Positions 41,714 through 50,296 are shown, numbered from the stretch's first letter. The stretch: 64,000 bases of DNA from Streptomyces sp. NBC_00258 (GCF_036182465.1 NZ_CP108081.1:5084001-5148000), one strand, 5' to 3'. Translations and numbers: made by a program. Notes: generated from the sequence alone by a model not told the origin.

Positions 41714-42334
41714 ATGACTGATCAGCCACGCCGCCGACTCGTCCTCGCCTCCCAGTCCCCCGCCCGGCTCGGGCTGCTGCGCCAGGCCGGACTCGCCCCC
41801 GAGGTCATCGTCAGCGGGGTCGACGAGGACGCCGTGACCGCCCCGACCCCCGCCGAACTGGCGCTCGCGCTGGCCGAGGCGAAGGCGTCCGTGGTGGCGG
41901 CGAGGCCGGAGGTCAAGGGTGCCCTGGTGATCGGCTGCGACTCGGTGCTCGACCTGGACGGCGAGGCGCTCGGCAAGCCCGCCGACGCCGAGGAGGCGAC
42001 CGCGCGCTGGAAGTCGATGCGCGGCCGTGCGGGCACGCTCCAGACCGGGCACTGCGTATGGGACACGACGGCCGGGCGCCACACCTCGGGGGTCGCCTCC
42101 ACCGTGGTCCGCTTCGGCGAGCCGAGCGACGCGGAGATCGCCGCGTACGTCGCCTCGGGCGAGCCCCTGCATGTCGCGGGGGCGTTCACGCTCGACGGCC
42201 GCTCGGCCCCGTTCATCGACGGCATCGACGGCGACCACGGCAACGTCATCGGGATCTCGCTGCCGTTGGTGCGCCGTCTGCTGGCCGAACTGGGTGTCGG
42301 CATCACGGAGTTGTGGACGCCGCGCGAGAAGTGA
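41714..42334 (+). CDS. maf: Maf family nucleoside triphosphate pyrophosphatase
   Basis: A protein of 206 residues. The N-terminal L-V-L-A-S-Q-S-P-A-R loop, the central G-C-D-S-V-L-D-L-D-G-E and K-P motifs, and the late A-G-A-F-T-L-D-G-x-x-x-x-F-I-D segment define the family. Maf proteins hydrolyse non-canonical or methylated NTPs (dTTP/UTP or m7GTP), protecting nucleic acids. The standard Ser-x-R phosphate-binding motif appears as S-P-A-R. It is preceded by a TACCCT -10 element for leaderless expression and ends convergent to a membrane protein gene. Confidence 0.9.
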   Translation: MTDQPRRRLVLASQSPARLGLLRQAGLAPEVIVSGVDEDAVTAPTPAELALALAEAKASVVAARPEVKGALVIGCDSVLDLDGEALGKPADAEEATARWKSMRGRAGTLQTGHCVWDTTAGRHTSGVASTVVRFGEPSDAEIAAYVASGEPLHVAGAFTLDGRSAPFIDGIDGDHGNVIGISLPLVRRLLAELGVGITELWTPREK

Positions 42335-42355
42335 CGCGCGGCGCGGGACGGGCGG

Positions 42356-42874
42356 TCAGGTAGTCGAGGGCGCCGGAGGCGGGATGACCGGCGTCCCGCC
42401 GCTGCCGCCACCCGCGGCGCCACCACCTGCCACGCCACCGTCCGGCTTGGCGTCGTCCGGCCCGGCGTCGGAGACGGTGCCCTCGCGACGGTCGTACGTC
42501 ATGAAGATGAGCACGATCAGCCCGAGCACCACCATCATGAAGGCGAACGCGCCCCAGCCCACCAGGCCCACCGTGAACGCGCCGAGCAGGGCGTGCACCA
42601 CCGCGGCGCTGAACAGCAGGATGCGGCCGACCCCGGCCGGGGCGCGGTCGCGCAGGGCCACGCGCAGCGCGACTACACCACAGAGCGCGAAGTAGAGGCC
42701 GAAGAGCAGGCCGGCGACCTTCGAGGACGTGGACATCACGTCCGAGTCGAGCCCCGCCAGGGACATGTCCTGCCGGTCGACGACTATCCCCATGAACCAG
42801 TTGACCAACGCGATGCCTATCGCCTCCGCGAAGAGCACGATCGCGGTCACCCATGCCACCGGTCTGCGCACCAC
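42356..42874 (-). CDS. Four-helix integral membrane protein
   Basis: A protein of 172 residues with four predicted membrane helices (about 8-30, 50-72, 82-104 and 108-128). A Gly/Pro-rich cytoplasmic tail contains G-G-A-A-G-G-G repeats. Not recognised as a named family. GGTGGGGA precedes the GTG start. From memory, the gene occupies the same place between maf and accA2 in S. coelicolor. A role beside acyl-CoA carboxylase is only an inference from synteny. Confidence 0.7.
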   Translation of the reverse strand: MVRRPVAWVTAIVLFAEAIGIALVNWFMGIVVDRQDMSLAGLDSDVMSTSSKVAGLLFGLYFALCGVVALRVALRDRAPAGVGRILLFSAAVVHALLGAFTVGLVGWGAFAFMMVVLGLIVLIFMTYDRREGTVSDAGPDDAKPDGGVAGGGAAGGGSGGTPVIPPPAPSTT

Positions 42875-43247
42875 CGGTCCCCACCCACTTCCGACTGCCG
42901 CTCGACCAAAACTGTTGTTACCTCAAGTACGTTCGGGACAGCCTGCACGCTACTAACGGGTAAACCGCGGGACAAGGGATCTACGGAGGGCAAAGATTCG
43001 TTGGGCCATTCGTAGGGACTCCACAAAGAAACGGAGTGGGGCGCAGCACGCTCTCACAGAGACCTTGGCCACATCGGAGGGCTAGGGTTCTTGGGAAGCC
43101 CCCTGCGTACCGCGGTGCGACAAGGGATTTCGCGGACGAGCGGGCCTCGTATCACGCTCCGTGTGGGCAAGCTCACCACCGGGGACGGGTCGATACGTCG
43201 TGTCGGCAGTCCCTAAACTCGGCTTGTTTCAAGGAGAGGGAGCCAAC
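42875..43247. other. Divergent upstream region of accA2
   Basis: A 373-nt non-coding stretch. It holds a possible accA2 -10 element TAAACT at 43214-43219 and the AAGGAGAGGGAG ribosome binding site before 43248. No gene is supported. Its length suggests several control sites that I cannot assign. Confidence 0.6.
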
Positions 43248-45020
43248 GTGCGCAAGGTGTTGATCGCCAACCGTGGCGAAATCGCTGTTCGTGTCGCCCG
43301 GGCGTGCCGAGACGCCGGTATCGCGAGCGTGGCGGTGTACGCCGAGCCGGACCGGGACGCGCTGCATGTGCGGGCCGCGGACGAGGCGTTCGCGCTGGGC
43401 GGTGACACCCCCGCGACCAGTTACCTCGACATCACCAAGGTGCTGCAGGCGGCCAAGGACTCCGGCGCGGACGCCATCCACCCCGGCTACGGCTTCCTTT
43501 CCGAGAACGCCGACTTCGCCCAGGCCGTCCTGGACGCCCAGCTGATCTGGATCGGCCCGCCCCCGCAGGCCATTCGCGACCTGGGCGACAAGGTCGCCGC
43601 CCGCCACATCGCCCAGCGCGCCGGCGCCCCCCTGGTGGCCGGCACCCCCGACCCGGTCTCCGGCGCGGAGGAGGTCGTGGCCTTCGCCGAACAGCACGGC
43701 CTGCCCATCGCCATCAAGGCCGCCTTCGGCGGCGGCGGCCGCGGCCTCAAAGTCGCCCGCACCCTGCAAGAAGTCCCCGAACTCTACGACTCGGCGGTCC
43801 GCGAGGCGGTCGCCGCGTTCGGCCGCGGCGAGTGCTTCGTCGAGCGCTACCTCGACAAGCCGCGGCACGTGGAGACCCAGTGCCTGGCCGACTCCCACGG
43901 CAACGTGGTCGTCGTCTCCACCCGCGACTGCTCCCTGCAGCGCCGCCACCAGAAACTGGTCGAGGAAGCCCCCGCCCCGTTCCTGTCCCAGGCGCAGGTC
44001 GCCGAGCTGTACTCGTCCTCCAAGGCCATCCTCAAGGAGGCCGGCTACATCGGCGCCGGCACCGTGGAGTTCCTCGTCGGCACCGACGGCACGATCTCCT
44101 TCCTGGAGGTCAACACCCGCCTGCAGGTCGAGCACCCGGTGACCGAGGAAGTCGCCGGCATCGACCTGGTCCGCGAAATGTTCCGCATCGCCGACGGCGA
44201 AGCACTCGGCTACGACGACCCGGAACTGCGCGGCCACTCCCTGGAGTTCCGCATCAACGGCGAGGACCCCGGCCGGGGCTTTCTGCCCGCCCCCGGCACC
44301 GTCACCACCTTCGCCCCGCCCTCGGGCCCGGGAGTGCGGCTGGACGCCGGCGTGGAGAGCGGCAGCGTGATCGGCCCCGCCTGGGACTCCCTGCTCGCCA
44401 AACTGATCGTCACCGGCGCCACCCGCGAACAGGCCCTGCAACGCGCCGCCCGCGCACTGGCCGAATTCCAGGTCGAGGGCATGGCCACCGCCATCCCCTT
44501 CCACCGCGCGGTCGTGCAGGACCCGGCGTTCGCCCCCGAACTGACCGGCTCCACCGACCCCTTCACCGTCCACACCCGCTGGATCGAAACCGAGTTCGTC
44601 AACGACATCAAGCCCTTCGCCGCCCCCACCGACACCGAGGTGGAGGACGAGCCCGGCCGCGAGACCGTCGTCGTCGAGGTCGGCGGCAAACGCCTGGAAG
44701 TCTCCCTGCCCGTCTCCCTGGGCATGTCCCTGGCCCGCACCGGCCTCGCCGCCGGCGCCAAACCCAAACGCCGCGCCGCCAAGAAGTCCGGCCCCGCCGC
44801 CTCCGGCGACACCCTCGCCTCCCCCATGCAGGGCACCATCGTCAAGGTCGCCGTCGAGGAAGGCCAGGAAGTCAAGGAAGGCGACCTCGTCGTCGTCCTG
44901 GAAGCCATGAAGATGGAACAACCCCTCAACGCCCACCGCTCCGGCACCGTCAAAGCCCTCTCCGCCGAAGTCGGCGCCTCCATCACCTCCGGCGCCCCCA
45001 TCTGCGAAATCAAGGACTGA
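43248..45020 (+). CDS. accA2: Acyl-CoA carboxylase alpha chain (biotin carboxylase + BCCP)
   Basis: A protein of 590 residues, the exact class length. Residues 1-450 are the biotin carboxylase, with N-terminal V-L-I-A-N-R-G-E-I-A, the ATP-grasp Gly-rich loop F-G-G-G-G-R-G, H-Q-K-L-V-E-E-A-P and E-V-N-T-R-L-Q-V-E-H. After a Lys/Ala-rich linker, the C-terminal biotinyl domain holds E-A-M-K-M with the modified Lys near 555. It carboxylates its own biotin using ATP and bicarbonate and serves PccB (and AccB elsewhere) to make malonyl- and methylmalonyl-CoA. AAGGAGAGGGAG lies before the GTG. A long hairpin terminates it. Confidence 0.95.
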   Translation: MRKVLIANRGEIAVRVARACRDAGIASVAVYAEPDRDALHVRAADEAFALGGDTPATSYLDITKVLQAAKDSGADAIHPGYGFLSENADFAQAVLDAQLIWIGPPPQAIRDLGDKVAARHIAQRAGAPLVAGTPDPVSGAEEVVAFAEQHGLPIAIKAAFGGGGRGLKVARTLQEVPELYDSAVREAVAAFGRGECFVERYLDKPRHVETQCLADSHGNVVVVSTRDCSLQRRHQKLVEEAPAPFLSQAQVAELYSSSKAILKEAGYIGAGTVEFLVGTDGTISFLEVNTRLQVEHPVTEEVAGIDLVREMFRIADGEALGYDDPELRGHSLEFRINGEDPGRGFLPAPGTVTTFAPPSGPGVRLDAGVESGSVIGPAWDSLLAKLIVTGATREQALQRAARALAEFQVEGMATAIPFHRAVVQDPAFAPELTGSTDPFTVHTRWIETEFVNDIKPFAAPTDTEVEDEPGRETVVVEVGGKRLEVSLPVSLGMSLARTGLAAGAKPKRRAAKKSGPAASGDTLASPMQGTIVKVAVEEGQEVKEGDLVVVLEAMKMEQPLNAHRSGTVKALSAEVGASITSGAPICEIKD

Positions 45021-45034
45021 CCCGCACACACCGC

Positions 45035-45083
45035 CCCGAGGCGCCCGACGAACAGGATTAGCCTGTCCGTCGGGCGCCTCGGG
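45035..45083 (+). terminator. Long hairpin terminator after accA2
   Basis: A 16-bp outer stem CCCGAGGCGCCCGACG / CGTCGGGCGCCTCGGG and a 5-bp inner stem ACAGG / CCTGT, with one mismatch and a 5-nt loop. It starts 15 nt after the stop. Confidence 0.85.
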
Positions 45084-45102
45084 TTCAAAGCCCGGTCAGC
45101 GA

Positions 45103-45160
45103 CGCGCCCCGCCAGGGGCGCGGGGAACTGCACGACCAGCCACAATCGGCCCGCAGCCCC
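45103..45160. repeat. Dispersed intergenic repeat A, copy 4
   Basis: The hairpin GCGCCCC-gcca-GGGGCGC is followed by GGGGAACTGCACGACCAGCC and then ACAATCGGCCCGCAG. It follows the accA2 terminator. Confidence 0.72.
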
Positions 45161-45243
45161 CGGACGACAACAATGGGGCAGACGAGATGGGCATCGGGCA
45201 ACCACAACCCGACCCGGCACGCAGAAGAGGCTAGGTGAATCAC

Positions 45244-45816
45244 ATGGCCAAGCCGCCGGCAGGCACACGCATGCGAGCCGATGCGCGCCGCAACCACGAG
45301 CGACTGGTCTCCGAGGCACGAACGGCATTCGCCGAGTTCGGCGCGGACGCCTCCCTGGAGGACGTGGCCAGACGGGCCGGAGTGGGCATCGGCACGCTGT
45401 ACCGGCACTTCCCGAACCGCCACGCCCTGCTGAGCTCGGTCTTCTCGGACGCGGTGAGCGATCTCCTGGACCTCTCGGGCGAACTACTGGACGACCCGCA
45501 GCCGTGCACGGCGCTCGTGACGTGGCTGCGCGCCATCATCACTCATGCGAGTGAGTACCGCGGTCTGGCGCGTGCGCTCATGGCGGCCTCGCACGACGAC
45601 GATTCGGAACTCGCCCGGTGCAGCGGTCCGATGCGTGAGGCGGGCAGCGCCCTGCTCGCCCGTGCGCAGCGGGCGGGCGCCGTGCGATCCGATGTCTCCA
45701 TCGGCGACCTGCTCCAGCTGACCAACGCCATCGCGCTGGCGGCCGAGGAGACCCCGGACGATCCGGAGTTGGCCGACCGCCTGCTGACACTGACCCTGCG
45801 GGGCCTCAAGGCCTGA
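45244..45816 (+). CDS. TetR family transcriptional regulator
   Basis: A protein of 190 residues. The N-terminal HTH (A-S-L-E-D-V-A-R-R-A-G-V-G-I-G-T-L-Y-R-H-F-P-N-R) is canonical TetR. The ligand-binding half is helical, with an L-x-S-V-F-S-D-A-V start. The ATG at 45244 is preceded by a perfect AGGTGA; a GTG at 45235 is the alternative. Position beside accA2 makes it a candidate controller of the acyl-CoA genes, including the GTTAA-N6-TTAAC site at 33650 or the inverted repeat at 41415. Which site it binds, if any, is not shown by the sequence. Confidence 0.88.
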   Translation: MAKPPAGTRMRADARRNHERLVSEARTAFAEFGADASLEDVARRAGVGIGTLYRHFPNRHALLSSVFSDAVSDLLDLSGELLDDPQPCTALVTWLRAIITHASEYRGLARALMAASHDDDSELARCSGPMREAGSALLARAQRAGAVRSDVSIGDLLQLTNAIALAAEETPDDPELADRLLTLTLRGLKA

Positions 45817-45958
45817 CGCCCCGCACAACTAGCGCCCGTTACTGCCGACACGCGCACCGACAACGTACGTACTGCCGGAACCGCACTTCGTGACGTACGA
45901 ACTGGACCGTCGTCCGTCAGGATCGGGCAGGTCGGGCAGGATCGGAGCCGGCCGCCCG

Positions 45959-46921
45959 TCAGCGTCGGCGCAGGTCCGCGACCCGCGCCCGCTCGCTCTG
46001 GGGCTGTTCCCCCAGAACCGCGGCCGCGCTGCGCAACTGCGGGCCTCCACCCGGGACCTGGCCACGCCTGGGGCCGGGGAGCGGCACGTCCCGGCGTGGC
46101 GGCTGACGCCCCGCCGGGACCGTATCCCCTCCCGCACCGCCCGCTCCGGCCACCGTGATCTGTACGCCCTGATCCGCCAGGGCCTGCAGTTCGGTGCCCG
46201 CGCGGTCGTCGTGGGCGGGCGGCTCGTCGGTGACGAGCCGGGTGATCACATCGGTCGGCACGGTCTGGAACATCGTGTCGGTGCCGAGCTTGGTGTGGTC
46301 GGCGAGGACGACGACCTCGGCGGCCGCCTGCACCAGCGCGCGGTCGACGGACGCCGACAGCATGTTGGAGGTGGACAGGCCGCGCTCGGCGGTCAGTCCG
46401 CTCCCCGACAGGAAGGCCCGGGAGACCCGCAGCCCCTGGAGGGACTGCTCGGCCCCGCTGCCGACCAGGGCGTAGTTGGAACCGCGCAGGGTGCCGCCGG
46501 TCATCACGACCTCCACGCGGTTGGCGTGGGCCAGCGCCTGGGCCACCAGCAGGGAGTTGGTGACGACGGTCAGGCCGGGGACCCGCGCGAGCCGGCGGGC
46601 CAGCTCCTGTGTCGTGGTTCCCGCCCCCACCACGATGGCCTCGCCCTCTTCGACGAGACTTGCGGCGAGATCGGCGATGGCCGTCTTCTCGGCGGTCGCG
46701 AGATGAGACTTCTGCGGAAAGCCGGACTCCCGCGTGAACCCGCCCGGCAATACCGCACCGCCATGCCGGCGGTCGAGGAGTCCTTCTGCCTCCAGTGCGC
46801 GCACGTCCCGCCGTACGGTCACTTCGGAGGTCTGGACGACGCGGGCGAGCTCACGGAGCGACACGGCCCCATTCGCTCGCACCATTTCGAGGATCAATTG
46901 GCGACGTTCTGCAGCGAACAC
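45959..46921 (-). CDS. DeoR family transcriptional regulator
   Basis: A protein of 320 residues. The N-terminal HTH (S-L-R-E-L-A-R-V-V-Q-T-S-E-V-T-V-R-R-D-V-R-A-L-E-A-E-G-L-L-D-R) is followed by a sugar-phosphate-binding DeoRC domain with G-A-G-T-T-T-x-E-L-A and V-x-T-G-G-T-L-R. The family length is about 255; here about 60 Pro/Arg/Gly-rich residues are added at the C-terminus. DeoR proteins sense phosphorylated sugars. The two palindromes at 49237 and 55795, ahead of PNP and deoC, are natural candidates for its sites. The GTG start has TACTGT ending 7 nt upstream, so the mRNA is likely leaderless. Confidence 0.88.
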   Translation of the reverse strand: MFAAERRQLILEMVRANGAVSLRELARVVQTSEVTVRRDVRALEAEGLLDRRHGGAVLPGGFTRESGFPQKSHLATAEKTAIADLAASLVEEGEAIVVGAGTTTQELARRLARVPGLTVVTNSLLVAQALAHANRVEVVMTGGTLRGSNYALVGSGAEQSLQGLRVSRAFLSGSGLTAERGLSTSNMLSASVDRALVQAAAEVVVLADHTKLGTDTMFQTVPTDVITRLVTDEPPAHDDRAGTELQALADQGVQITVAGAGGAGGDTVPAGRQPPRRDVPLPGPRRGQVPGGGPQLRSAAAVLGEQPQSERARVADLRRR

Positions 46922-46928
46922 GAAACTG

Positions 46929-46934
46929 ACAGTA
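46929..46934 (-). promoter_or_regulatory. -10 element of a leaderless promoter (deoR-type gene)
   Basis: TACTGT (minus strand) ends 7 nt before the GTG at 46921. An imperfect version of the CTACGCGCGTAG palindrome (TACGCGCCTA) lies at about 47011-47020. Confidence 0.45.
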
Positions 46935-47112
46935 ACCCCAACGACCGTCTGCTTTCAGCAGTTTGCGCCGAATAACAGAAGTTGTTCGCACGGCAGGGCA
47001 CGGAGTGGTATACGCGCCTAATCGCGGCGCCTATGCCGTACGAATGGGCCGCGACTCACCGTCACCGAAGGGCCGATGATCCCCGTGACCAGCGGGGAAC
47101 CGTCTTTCACCG

Positions 47113-48561
47113 TCAGGATTCGCCCTCGGTCTTCCGGGTGTGCAGCTGCCGGGCCACCTCGGCGATCGAGCCCGACAGGGACGGGTACACGGTGAAGGCG
47201 TTCGCGATCTGTTCGACGGTCAGGTTGTTGTCGACCGCGAGCGAGATCGGATGGATGAGTTCCGAGGCGCGCGGCGAGACGACCACACCGCCGACGACGA
47301 TCCCGGTGCCCGGACGGCAGAAGATCTTGACGAAGCCGTCGCGGATGCCCTGCATCTTGGCGCGCGGGTTGCGCAGCAGGGGCAGCTTGACGACCCGGGC
47401 GTCGATGACGCCGCCGTCGACGTCCGCCTGGGAGTAGCCGACGGTGGCGATCTCGGGGTCGGTGAAGACGTTCGACGAGACCGTCTTGAGGTTCAGCGGG
47501 GCGACCGCGTCGCCGAGGAAGTGGTACATGGCGATACGGCCCTGCATGGCGGCCACGGAGGCGAGCGCGAAGACGCCGGTCACGTCACCGGCGGCGTACA
47601 CGCCCGGGGCGGAGGTCCTGGAGACCTTGTCGGTCCAGATGTGGCCGGACTCCCGGACCTTGACCCCGGCCTCCTCGAGGCCCATGCCGTGGCTGTTCGG
47701 GATGGCGCCGACGGCCATCAGACAGTGCGAGCCGGTGATGACCCGGCCGTCGGCGAGCGTCACCTCGACACGGTCGCCGACGCGCTTGGCGGACGCGGCA
47801 CGCGAGCGGGCCATGACGTTCATGCCGCGCCGCCGGAACACGTCCTCCAGGACGGCGGCCGCGTCCGGGTCCTCGCCCGGCAGCACGCGGTCGCGGCTGG
47901 AGACGAGCGTGACGCGCGAGCCGAGGGCCTGGTAGGCGCCGGCGAACTCGGCACCGGTGACACCGGACCCGACGACGATGAGTTCCTCGGGCAGCTCGTC
48001 GAGGTCGTAGACCTGCGTCCAGTTGAGGATCCGCTCCCCGTCCGGCTGCGCGTCGGGCAGCTCGCGGGGGTGCCCGCCGGTGGCGATGAGCACGGCGTCG
48101 GCGACGAGGGTCTCCTCGCTGCCGTCGGCGGCCCGTACGACGACCTTGCGCGACCCGTCCAGCGCCTGCATGCCTTCGAGCCGCCCGCGGCCCCGCAGCA
48201 CCCGGGCACCCGCACGCGTCACGGAGGCGGTGATGTCGTGCGACTGGGCGAGCGCGAGCCGCTTCACACGGCGGTTGACCTTCCCGAGGTCGACACCGAC
48301 GACCCGCGCGGGCGTGTCGATGTGAGGAGTGTCATCGGCGACGATGATCCCCAGCTCCTCGTACGACGAGTCGAAGGTGGTCATCACCTCCGCCGTCGCG
48401 ATCAGGGTCTTCGACGGGACGCAGTCGGTGAGCACCGACGCCCCGCCCAGACCGTCGCAGTCGACGACGGTCACCTCCGCGCCGAGCTGGGCGGCCACCA
48501 GGGCCGCCTCGTATCCGCCGGGTCCGCCACCAATGATCACGATCCGAGTCACGTACTCCAT
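47113..48561 (-). CDS. lpdA: NAD(P)H-quinone reductase of the LpdA type
   Basis: A protein of 482 residues with the disulphide-reductase fold: FAD G-G-G-P-G-G-Y-E-A-A (11-20), NAD(P) G-S-G-V-T-G-A-E-F, and the second FAD motif Y-A-A-G-D-V-T. The active-site region reads G-G-A-S-V-L-T-D-C-V-P-S-K: only Cys47 remains and Ser42 replaces the first cysteine. The C-terminal dimer motif has Y-P-S-L-S-G-S instead of H-x-H-P-T. This matches M. tuberculosis LpdA (Rv3303c), which reduces quinones and not lipoamide. The ATG at 48561 is used; a GTG three codons later with GGAG close upstream is possible. Confidence 0.88.
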   Translation of the reverse strand: MEYVTRIVIIGGGPGGYEAALVAAQLGAEVTVVDCDGLGGASVLTDCVPSKTLIATAEVMTTFDSSYEELGIIVADDTPHIDTPARVVGVDLGKVNRRVKRLALAQSHDITASVTRAGARVLRGRGRLEGMQALDGSRKVVVRAADGSEETLVADAVLIATGGHPRELPDAQPDGERILNWTQVYDLDELPEELIVVGSGVTGAEFAGAYQALGSRVTLVSSRDRVLPGEDPDAAAVLEDVFRRRGMNVMARSRAASAKRVGDRVEVTLADGRVITGSHCLMAVGAIPNSHGMGLEEAGVKVRESGHIWTDKVSRTSAPGVYAAGDVTGVFALASVAAMQGRIAMYHFLGDAVAPLNLKTVSSNVFTDPEIATVGYSQADVDGGVIDARVVKLPLLRNPRAKMQGIRDGFVKIFCRPGTGIVVGGVVVSPRASELIHPISLAVDNNLTVEQIANAFTVYPSLSGSIAEVARQLHTRKTEGES

Positions 48562-48723
48562 TGTCCCGCACGCTTCAAGGTGCTTCCGCCCGGGGGCTGT
48601 TTTTTCCGCCTGAACCGGCGCCGCTCTCCCGGACCGGATTGCTCACCGTCGTGGTTGCTCGATCGGTGGCTGCGGTGCGCGAGGGGTCTTTGTCATCGGG
48701 CGAGGCCGGCGTGCCGCCTGCCG

Positions 48724-48729
48724 TACTCT
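48724..48729 (+). promoter_or_regulatory. -10 element of a leaderless promoter
   Basis: TACTCT ends 6 nt before the ATG at 48736. Confidence 0.5.
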
Positions 48730-48735
48730 CGATCC

Positions 48736-49173
48736 ATGTCGCTCTACGCCGCGTACGCCGGCAATCTCGACCCGCGGCTCATGACGCGCCGCGCTCCGCA
48801 CTCGCCGCTGCGCGCCACGGGGTGGCTGAACGGCTGGCGGCTGACGTTCGGCGGCGAGCACATGGGCTGGGAGGGCGCACTGGCCACCATCGTCGAGGCC
48901 CCGCGCTCGCAGGTCTTCGTCGCCCTGTACGACATCGCGCCCCCGGACGAGGAGTCCATGGACCGCTGGGAGGGCGTCGGCCTGGACGTCTACCGGCGGA
49001 TGCGGGTACGGATCCACACGCTGGAGGGCGAGGAGGCCGCATGGGTCTACGTCCTCAACGGCTACGAGGGAGGGCTCCCCTCGGCCCGGTACCTCGGCGA
49101 GATCGCGGACGCGGCGGAATCGGCGGGCGCCCCGCACGACTACGTGATGGAACTGCGCAAGCGCCCCTGCTGA
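48736..49173 (+). CDS. Gamma-glutamylcyclotransferase family protein
   Basis: A protein of 145 residues. The N-terminal Y-A-A-Y-A-G-N-L substrate loop and the Y-D-I-x-P-x-D-E-x-x-x-D-R-W-E-G segment, with its catalytic-type Glu, fit the GGCT-like fold (beta-barrel, 140-150 residues). Known members release 5-oxoproline from gamma-glutamyl amines. The usual Y-G-S-N signature is A-G-N here, so activity may differ. A TACTCT -10 element is placed for a leaderless mRNA. The next gene starts 100 nt later, after its own promoter. Confidence 0.8.
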   Translation: MSLYAAYAGNLDPRLMTRRAPHSPLRATGWLNGWRLTFGGEHMGWEGALATIVEAPRSQVFVALYDIAPPDEESMDRWEGVGLDVYRRMRVRIHTLEGEEAAWVYVLNGYEGGLPSARYLGEIADAAESAGAPHDYVMELRKRPC

Positions 49174-49236
49174 CCGCCCCGGCGGCCTTCGGCGGAAACA
49201 ACAAGACAACGATCGCAATCCCGTGACCATCACCAT

Positions 49237-49248
49237 CTACGCGCGTAG
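49237..49248. promoter_or_regulatory. CTACGCGCGTAG palindrome in the PNP promoter
   Basis: A perfect 12-bp palindrome, extended on the left as ATCTAC. It overlaps the expected -35 region of the PNP promoter. The identical 12-mer recurs in the deoC promoter at 55795-55806, and no other exact copy was seen in the window. Confidence 0.7.
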
Positions 49249-49260
49249 GCCCAGACCGGC

Positions 49261-49266
49261 TACCCT
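49261..49266 (+). promoter_or_regulatory. -10 element of a leaderless promoter (PNP)
   Basis: TACCCT ends 7 nt before the GTG at 49274. Confidence 0.5.
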
Positions 49267-49273
49267 CGTGCGC

Positions 49274-50098
49274 GTGAACGCATCTCTTCTTCCGGACGAC
49301 ATCCAGGGCGACCCGTACGCCGCCGCCGACGTCGCCGCCGTGCGCGTACGGGAACTGACGGGCGCCGAGACCCACGACGTCGCCCTCGTGATGGGCTCCG
49401 GCTGGGCACCTGCCGTGGACGCCCTGGGCGACCCCGCGGCCGAGTTCCAGGTCACCGAGCTGCCCGGTTTCCCGCCGCCGGCGGTCGAGGGCCACGGCGG
49501 CAAGGTCCGCTCGTACCAGATCGGCGACAAGCGCGCGCTCGTGTTCCTGGGCCGCACCCACTTCTACGAGGGCCGCGGTGTCGCCGCCGTCGCGCACGGC
49601 GTCCGTACCGCCGTGGCCGCCGGCTGCAAGACGATCGTGCTGACCAACGGCTGCGGGGGGCTGCGCGAGGGCATGCGGCCCGGGCAGCCGGTCCTCATCA
49701 GCGACCACATCAACCTCACGGCGGCGTCGCCGATCGTCGGCGCGAACTTCGTCGACCTGACGGATCTGTACTCGCCGCGGCTGCGTGCGCTGTGCAAGGA
49801 GATCGACGGGACCCTCGAAGAGGGGGTGTACGCGCAGTTCCCCGGGCCGCACTATGAGACGCCTGCGGAGATTCGGATGGCGCGGGTGATCGGGGCGGAC
49901 CTCGTCGGGATGTCGACCACGCTCGAGGCGATCGCCGCGCGCGAGGCGGGTGCGGAGGTGCTCGGGATCTCCCTCGTCACCAACCTCGCCGCCGGTATGA
50001 CCGGTGAGCCCCTCAACCACGAGGAGGTCCTCCAGGCGGGCCGCGACTCGGCCACCCACATGGGTGCCCTCCTGACCCAGGTCCTGGACCGGCTGTAG
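49274..50098 (+). CDS. Purine-nucleoside phosphorylase
   Basis: A protein of 274 residues of the trimeric PNP class. It shows the phosphate-binding V-M-G-S-G-W loop, G-R-T-H-F-Y-E-G-R-G, L-T-N-G-C-G-G-L-R, and the E-F/V-G-M-S-T type segment near residue 195. It splits purine (deoxy)nucleosides into base and (deoxy)ribose-1-phosphate, which the mutase encoded next can convert to the 5-phosphate. The GTG at 49274 is favoured by the TACCCT -10 element 7 nt upstream and by the family start. The operator-like palindrome 26 nt upstream ties it to deoC. Confidence 0.92.
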   Translation: MNASLLPDDIQGDPYAAADVAAVRVRELTGAETHDVALVMGSGWAPAVDALGDPAAEFQVTELPGFPPPAVEGHGGKVRSYQIGDKRALVFLGRTHFYEGRGVAAVAHGVRTAVAAGCKTIVLTNGCGGLREGMRPGQPVLISDHINLTAASPIVGANFVDLTDLYSPRLRALCKEIDGTLEEGVYAQFPGPHYETPAEIRMARVIGADLVGMSTTLEAIAAREAGAEVLGISLVTNLAAGMTGEPLNHEEVLQAGRDSATHMGALLTQVLDRL

Positions 50099-50103
50099 TT
50101 TCC

Positions 50104-50296
50104 TCGCCCCCGCCGCCCCTACCCATTCCCGTCCCTTTTCGGGGGCGCTGCCCCCGAACCCCCGCTCCTCAAACGCCGGAGAGGCTGAATACTTCGCGGC
50201 CCGGGCCGACACTTCCAGCCCGTCCGGCGTTTGAGGACGAGGCCGTTCAGGCCGATATGGGGGGTCTGGGGGCGCAGCCCCCAGGGACGGGACGGG
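50104..50296. repeat. Dispersed intergenic repeat B, copy 3 (composite)
   Basis: Nearly the same two-arm composite as at 34507-34693, with an extra stretch of about 20 nt between the arms. It lies between PNP and the mutase gene and contains the CTGGGGGC-gca-GCCCCCAG hairpin, a potential attenuator. Confidence 0.8.

Noticed and set aside
43173..45029. Long Gly/Asp-rich frame antisense to accA2
   Set aside because: A mirror of GC-rich AccA2 codons with no domain and no start signal.
48736..49173. Reading the cyclotransferase as the end of a 677-residue protein starting at 47140
   Set aside because: The upstream part overlaps lpdA antisense and lacks homology; the family start and the leaderless promoter both place the start at 48736.
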